From: Mikania micrantha
Lineage: Eukaryota; Streptophyta; Magnoliopsida; Asterales; Asteraceae
Direction: 5' to 3'
Assembly (NCBI GenBank): GCA_009363875.1
Contig: CM018691.1
Span: forward strand, 121,397,404 to 121,461,403
DNA: 64,000 nucleotides
Both the position numbers and the translations under genes were made by a program. This document shows, piece after piece, positions 58,201 through 64,000 of the stretch (positions are counted from its first letter, which is position 1; the number at the start of each line of letters is the position of its first letter). The notes beneath the pieces were generated by a model that saw only the letters and a list, made by a program, of their open reading frames with translations, made no database searches and was not told the origin of the DNA.

Positions 58201-58580
58201 GCCATATTGAGAACGTACAAATCTTGCTTTCTTGGAGCAGACATCAAAATCCAATCTTCAGGGATCTTAACACCTTGCTTGAGAATATAACATTTTGACT
58301 CATCAAATAAGACCTTGTACTCTTTGTCACAAATCTGAGAGACTGACAGGAGGTTGTTTTCCAGCTGTTTAACATATCTGACATTATCAAATGAAACTTG
58401 TCCATTTTTCAGAATTCCCTCTCCTGTAATAAAACCGCCTTTATCTCCAGCAAAAGCAACATATCCACCCCGAACTTCATTCACATTGGTGAGCAGAGAA
58501 ATATCACCAGGCATGTGTCTGGAAGCCCCACTGTCAACGATCCAATTGCTGTTAACTCCAGCTTTTGGGGCAACCTGCAC
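55248..58580 (-). pseudogene. pol: pol of element B: PR-INT-RT-RH, one stop
   Basis: An open frame of 880 codons (58580-55938) is followed, after a single TAG where A has a Leu codon, by the RNase H frame to 55248. Protease: VDSGASRHMPGD. Integrase: LWHKRMGHL..C-SCKKGK finger, then MDLFG, RTDNGTDF and NGVAERKNRTLIEA for the DDE triad. Reverse transcriptase: VYVDDIIFGST near residue 760. RNase H: YSDSDYGGC, TCEAEYIAAA and KHIDIKYHFIRD. There is no ATG at the start; the frame opens at a GTGCAG that doubles as the acceptor-like site. All catalytic residues are present; only the TAG prevents a full product. Confidence 0.95.
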
Positions 58581-58592
58581 AATAAAGAGACA
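58571..58592 (-). promoter_or_regulatory. Splice-acceptor-like site at gag-pol junction of B
   Basis: In element sense the gag stop is followed by TTGTCTCTTTATTGTGCAG/G. The last twelve bases match element A at 7258-7269. Pol lies in the +1 frame relative to gag here, but in the -1 frame in A. Confidence 0.45.
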
Positions 58593-58593
58593 A

Positions 58594-61509
58594 TTAGTTC
58601 ACTTTGGGAACCCAAGCCTTTACAGTCTTGGGTTGACCCATAGAGTCTCGGATCCAAACATCAATCCATTTTCCATCAGGAAGAGATTTATCTGAAATAA
58701 GTGGAATAGAATCCTCAGATGATTTAACTTTCCAAATTGCGTTTTTATCAAAAGAGGTTTTCAGATAAATGGATGATGATTTTGCTTGGTTAACTTTAAG
58801 CACACTTGGAACATTCAATGTTTCCAGTTTTCCTTTACCCTTGTCTAAAGTTTTAATCAGAACTGGTTGTTTGGCCTTTGTTTGAACATGCTTAAGAACA
58901 GATTTTACCGGTTTTGGTAAAGCATAATTTAATTTTCTGAAAGAAACAACCTTTGGCTTGATCAGATGAGGACAAAATCTCACAATGTGCCCAGAATCAC
59001 CACATTCAAAACAAACTTTGTTACCTTTTTTATGAAAATGTTTTAACTCAGAAAATGGTTTTCTATTTGATTTAAAACCATGTGTTTTCTGACTATCTAG
59101 ATCAAAACCCAAACCCTTTGTCCCTTTGTTACCAACAAAAACTGATTTGGTAACACACTTAGCTTCAGACTCTTGTGAAGCCTTCACAAAACACAATTCT
59201 TTGTAAATCTTAGAGTTGCAGATTGGGTCACCTTTCATAACAACAGGAGTTTGATTCCGAGGAGTATTACACTTAGGTGAATAATCTGATTCATCCTCGG
59301 AATCTGAGACCCAATCTTCAACAACTCCATCCACCCGAGATCCATCAGTCTTTGATAAACTCTGATTTGTACTCAGACCGACTGGATCAATTACTAACGG
59401 AGTAGTAACTTGAAAATCCTTTACATCTTTGTCATTTGTTGTATTGACAAATGCATTGAGGATTGGTGGAGGACAATTTTGATAGTTAACCTTTTCCTTC
59501 CCCTGATCAGTACCCCTACTGATCATGTGCTTAATGATATAAGATGAGCTTTCATAGCTCTTGAGCTTCTGGCCTAGAGTCTCATAGTCACATTCGACTA
59601 TTGCTAACTTCTTCTTGATCTCATTGATGATGTTTAGATAAGAAGTTATAGCATCTTGCTTGTTCAGAACAGCGATCTCGGCCTCATGCAATTGTCTATT
59701 TAAAAGATCAATTTTAATTTGAAAATCTTTTTCATTAGATTTTAAAATTTTGTTTGCTTCTATGCACAAGTCAAGATCGTTCAACAAGTCACTGTTATGC
59801 TTCTGATAAGCAAGAACCTTACTTCTATGATCAACACAATTAAAACACTCTGAATGTGAAGATGAACAGTCAGTGTATACCTGTTCTGACTCTGATGAAG
59901 CAGAAGAGTTTACCATCAAGGCAAATTGAGTAGAGGAGTCATCAGCTTCAGCATCAGAATCTTGAGTGTCTGAATTTGTCATGCTATCTGATTCTGAATT
60001 TGAGACTTTATCATCATTCACCATTGAGTCTTCCCGAATGCTTTCCTCACTTTGATCTTCAGATTGTTGAATCTCAGCAACACAAGCTTTATCTTGTTCT
60101 TCTTTATCAGCATTGAATCTGAAATCCCAGTTCACCCCTTCATCTTGTCGAACCATTAAAGCTTTACTTGCAGAGGATGAAGATCCAGCTTGAGAAGGAG
60201 AATCAATGGGAACTAATCTCCTTTCTGGATTGGCAGTGGAGGATTTCTGATGCTGGAATGGATTCTTGTTGCCTGCTTTCTTCGGCTGTTTGCACTGTCT
60301 GGCAAAATGACCTTTCTCTCCACAATTGTAGCATGTCACCGATGCCACATCAAATCCAAACTTAGACTCCTTGTTTAAATTGATATCCTTCCCAGTCCTC
60401 TTGACAAACTCCTTAGCTCTCCTAACCGCACTTGCCAACGCCCACATAATGTCAATTCGTTCCATGTCATCAGGATCTATCTGAGAATAGTCATCATTAG
60501 TCAAATAAGGATTACCGATCTGACCAGCAACTAATCCATCATATGAGCTAACCAATGTAGATAAAAGACCCATATGCTCTTTTGCAATCTCCACGGTGAC
60601 CTTGTCAAAGTTGTCTGTCTTCAGGCTGGTAGTAGGCTGATGATGTTCTGTTTGTGAACTGGTTGAGGATGATTGACTGAAATTAATCTGAGCAGTAGAT
60701 GGAGCCTCAGATGTCTTAGAAACAAAAGCAGTCTTTAGAGGAGCATGAGTATTGGATTTATCTACTGTGGGAGTGGAATAGTATAAGGAGGGGTCCTGAA
60801 CTTGAACAACTCTCTTGGCTTTCCATTTGTTTTCTATCTCCTGCTCTTTCAGCTTCTGGATAAAATCATTGATATCCATATGTGCCAACATCTAGTTCTG
60901 CTTGAGTACCATCAAGAATGACTCCCACTTTGGAGGTAGAGCATCTGCCAAACACTGGATCTTTTCCTGAGTTGTTGTCTTGACTTCATGATTGAATTAC
61001 TCACTCAAAAGATGATAAAATCTAGCAATCAGCTCATCCAGTGACTCATTTCCCACATACATGAAGCTATTGAATTCCTTTCTCAGTGCCTTTGACTTGA
61101 TACTCTTCAAAGCATCATTACCCTCATATCTTTGTTGCAGTGCATCCCACAGTAGCTTAGCAGAAGTGAATTGTCTAAACTGATGGAAAATATCAGTAGC
61201 AATGGACTGTGACAAAATAGCATAAGCTTTCTTCTCATAATCATACAGCTTCCTTTGAGGCTCAGTCATCCGTGTGACTAGCATAGGAGTTCCATCTTCA
61301 TTCAGAGGCCTCAGATAACCTCCTTCAATCATCATCCATAGATTTGTATCCACCCCATTAATGTGAATCTCAAACCGATACTTCCAGTGAGGATAATCGT
61401 CTAAGGTTAGTAACTTGGGAGCTTTATTGGAGTTCCCCGTCTCATTCTCTATCAACAAAAATGTCTGAATGCGATGGTTCTGATTTGCCATGAGAGCTAA
61501 ATCCTCCAT
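58594..61509 (-). pseudogene. gag: gag of element B with two stops
   Basis: ATG at 61509; a start a few codons in (MANQNH) aligns with A. The capsid part has KAPKLLTLDDYPHWKYRFEI near residues 32-51 and FVYHLLSE-like ends; TAA at 60997 and TAG at about 60892 interrupt it. The frame is then open to 58594. Knuckles: CYNCGEKGHFARQC (about 60300-60340) and CFECGDSGHIVRFC (about 58980-59020). Between them is a Ser/Asp-rich, then coiled-coil-like region (CIEANKILKSNEKDFQIKID). It ends KAWVPKVN just before the pol junction. Frames agree from 61509 to 58594, so no frameshift is present. Confidence 0.9.
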
Positions 61510-62070
61510 TTAATCAGAAACGATAAAATTCAACACTTAGAAAAATTTTCAGAATTACTGCCGAATGAGATGATTTGGGCAAATGTTGGGGACCGAATGT
61601 AGGACCTAACTGGCGAATGAGAGGTCGAATGAACCTATTCGCCGAATGTCTTAACCTAAGAAGTCTTTCGCCGAATGAAGGATCGAATGTGGGCTATTCG
61701 CCAAATGAATAACCGAATGAGAGATATTCGGCGAATGAGAGGTCGAATGAAGCTATTCGCCGAATGAAGGCTTATTCGGCTGAAACTATTCGGCCGCCAA
61801 GCTCATTCGCCCGATCTGAGGGTTTTTGCAACCAAAATCACGATATCTCAATATTTAGACCAGATATAAGTACCAAATTTGGTACAGAACTCCATGAGAT
61901 GATAGGAAACAAATTGGGATGAACGTTTAGTTGAAAACACCACAAAAATCCACAAAAAGGCAATGAAACAGTAACCTTTCGCACAAGGGTTTAGGGTTTT
62001 GATAGGTTTCGAACAAGCAACACCAGAGGAGATGATTTTGATCGGAAATTGAGCAGAATCAAGAGCCAAA
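61510..62070 (-). repeat. Leader of element B with CATTCG word cluster
   Basis: Between the primer site and gag. Positions 61560-61815 are filled with CGAATGAG, ATTCGCCGAATG and TTCGGCGAATGAG words, as in the LTR and before the third ORF. The rest is plain leader; no coding sequence is supported. Confidence 0.85.
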
Positions 62071-62083
62071 GCTCTGATACCAC
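62071..62083 (-). other. Primer binding site of element B
   Basis: GCTCTGATACCA on the plus strand is the complement of TGGTATCAGAGC, matching initiator Met tRNA, two bases from the LTR. Confidence 0.92.
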
Positions 62084-62085
62084 TT

Positions 62086-62723
62086 TGTCGGACCTAAATC
62101 GAGTCTAGAAACAACTCAATCTGATAGATTACCTGCTCAACAGCCACTAGAATAGTGCGGAATCCTATTCTAGGGTTTTCCAATCGAGAACAACAGCAAA
62201 AGTGGTGATCCAAAGATGAAAGATGGACGTTTGAGTGTAAATAGATCACCACTAGCTATGATTCGAACTTGGACAGAAGAAGGACGCTCAAAAACCCTAA
62301 GGTTTGACACTGGAGTGAGTTGGGACGAATGAGGGCTCTTCTGAAGTTGGGGTTGAAATGATTTGAACTTGTATATATAGGAAGTCGACATTCGGCCGAA
62401 TGAGAGGCCGAAGCAACTCATTCGGCGAATGGCATCTGTCGAATGATAATTCAGCCGAATGAGTCATTCGGCGAATGACTCATTCGCTGAAATGAGCCAT
62501 ACTCTGGTTTCATTCGCCGAATGACTTCATACGTTAGAGTCATTCGGCCGAATGAACCAGACTCATACTCAATTACATAATCAATCACATCAACCAATAA
62601 CATAAACATATAACCAATATTAAACATTAAGAACAATGTAGAAAGACAACTTCCATTAATATAATATGAACTTTACCTGATATCAAATACAAAATTGAAC
62701 TAGGTACATAAATTGCATCTACA
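62086..62723 (-). repeat. 5' LTR of element B
   Basis: Identical to the left LTR except for about five substitutions. Words at 62385-62565 lie upstream, in element sense, of the TATA box. Confidence 0.95.
62369..62381 (-). promoter_or_regulatory. TATA box of element B
   Basis: CTATATATAC in element sense, just downstream of the U3 word cluster, at the same relative place as in A. Confidence 0.65.
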
Positions 62724-64000
62724 GTGTTCATTGTTACTTGCATGCATGTATGATCTAAGCTATTTTAGATGATTTTGGGTTATGATAAATGGTTATTGAT
62801 GATATTTGGATGTGCTATATGATTCGTTATGATTAAAATGGTCAAAAATGGATTACATGAGATAGTTACTATTTTTAGTAACTTTTGTGTTACAAAGTGA
62901 TGACAGATGTGAAAGTATGAACATGCATGATGATAATATTTGTGGTACATTATGGTGATACTTTCAAAAGAAATGGATCGGGAATGATAGAATACCTATT
63001 TGTTGATCATTTGAGCATAGTTACTATATTTAGTAACTTTATTCTTGTAAAACTATGTTAAATAATGAGTTTGATGAAATAAGTAGTTAAAATGATGAGA
63101 TAATGTTATTAATGAAGTTATTAGCAAGTGATATGTATTAACTTGGTTAGAATAATGCTTAGAATGAAAACTTGCTAATTTTAGAAACTTTATTTTATGA
63201 ATTCATGAAATGGCAACATAAGTCTAGATTTATTTATGATAAATAGCTTGGAAAGTTGAAATATGATTATTGTGTGAAAAGTGATGTGAATCTTGTCGTT
63301 AGATATGCTTAATATAGAAACATTCCAGTTTAGGAAACTTTAATAACTAAAAACGACTTATATGTTTATTTGATCGTTTGTAACAATGTGCTATGTGTTA
63401 ACATGATCACTTAGGAATAATAAGCATGTTAGAATCAATAAAACGATAAGTGTTGTAAACTTTCTAAAAATGGAAACTTACTACAAATAGGGAGTTGTCC
63501 ATAAACGTGAATTGTGTGTTTTGCTCACTATGTACACGATCACGAATGATACACGAGTTATAACCGAAACACGGTTCACTAACGGGTCGTTGACTTGACA
63601 CGGTCAGACATGGTGAAGCACGGTCAAACACAGTCAAGTATGGACCGACAAGGACAAACGTAACAACCGAGGGTTGTTGAGCACAAACTTGAGCACGAAC
63701 ACGAAACACGGTCACATACACGAACTCACATACGCTATGTGATATAGGTAGCCGGTGACCGACGCGTCGAAGGACACAGAAGCATACGCTTACCGACGAT
63801 CAACTAAGGTGAGTTTACGACCCCTTTTTAACTCTTTTACAAACTTTCAAAATAAGGGGAGAATACTTGTTAATCGAGTCAAAAATTATTACTTGTACAA
63901 ACATATTGTGTATGCTGGTTTATTGATAAACATTAAGTGTTGTATCGTAACAAAGTCCTCGCACAGTCTTACCGTTAATGCTCAAACAATGAGGTGAGTT
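62724..64000 (+). mobile_element. LTR of element H, right part (runs off the window)
   Basis: Continues the sequence cut at 48965; the first five bases are the duplication of B. Repeated TTAGTAACTTT/TTTAGAAACTTTA motifs occur at 62870-63480. A block of CACGGTCA-AC-type repeats (CACGGTCAGACATGG, CACGGTCAAACACAG) is at 63595-63720. Donor-like AAG/GTGAGTTTACGACCCC is at 63807-63824 and GAG/GTGAGT at 63991-63999. No coding sequence recognised. Confidence 0.5.

Larger units (their letters stand above)
48966..62723 (-). mobile_element. Element B: full-length SIRE-type Ty1-copia retrotransposon
   Basis: LTRs of 638 bases each flank the element, with GTGTT on both sides (48961-48965 and 62724-62728). 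In element sense: 5' LTR (right), primer site for initiator Met tRNA, leader, gag, pol, spacer, third ORF, polypurine tract and 3' LTR (left). The LTRs differ at about five positions by eye. At the commonly assumed plant rate of 1.3e-8 per site per year this is a few hundred thousand years. The reading frames are the best preserved of the copia elements: two stops in gag, one in pol, two in the third ORF. Confidence 0.96.

Overview
The window is plant nuclear DNA made almost entirely of LTR retrotransposons, stacked and nested inside one another. I see no host protein gene, tRNA gene or CRISPR array. Plant origin follows from the element families (Ty1-copia of the SIRE/Maximus type carrying a third ORF; Ty3-gypsy chromoviruses with LTRs above 3 kb) and from a patch of chloroplast plus plant-mitochondrial DNA. 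A eudicot is likely. The sequences resemble what I remember of Asteraceae repeats such as lettuce, but the window alone does not prove that.

Layout. 1-2375: chromovirus LTR end and a decayed gypsy RNase H-integrase piece, followed by a CACTA-like end (2376-2957). 2958-15763: copia element A (+), complete with 5-bp duplication TAATT. 16622-26552: three reverse-oriented chromovirus LTRs, each cut into by the next (F, G, E), plus the end of E's integrase. 26553-28417: a mosaic of organelle fragments (ycf2, rrn23, ndhB, nad5, atpH). 28418-46825: the 3' half of copia element C (+), whose third ORF is split by a complete gypsy element D (32205-45439, duplication TTCTT). 46826-47519: another piece of E (reverse transcriptase-RNase H). 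47520-48965 and 62724-64000: LTR sequence of element H, split by copia element B (48966-62723, minus strand, duplication GTGTT).

Element biology. A, B and C share the order gag, pol, about 1.8-2 kb spacer, third ORF, LTR. All their genes carry stops or frameshifts, so none is autonomous as it stands. B is youngest (LTRs differ at about 5 of 638 positions by eye), D is about 2-3% diverged, A about 3%. In A and B the third ORF starts directly after a strong 3' splice-site-like sequence, and pol has no ATG but follows a TGTGCAG acceptor-like sequence, suggesting a spliced expression programme.

Most interesting structure. (1) The chromovirus LTRs and leader carry hairpin modules whose conserved loops sit on stems that differ completely between copies yet stay complementary; I found three hairpin classes. 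(2) These LTRs share a GTGAGT donor-like site and an ACATGTTTCAG acceptor-like site framing a 0.7-1.2 kb segment that holds hairpins, like an intron inside the LTR. (3) Each element family carries dense clusters of its own CG-centred word (AGGTTCG, CATTCG..CGAATG, TTCTCGAG, TCGATA); in the copia elements these recur in U3, in the leader and before the third ORF. (4) The organelle mosaic sits where parts of both E and C are missing, as expected for filler DNA at a repaired break.
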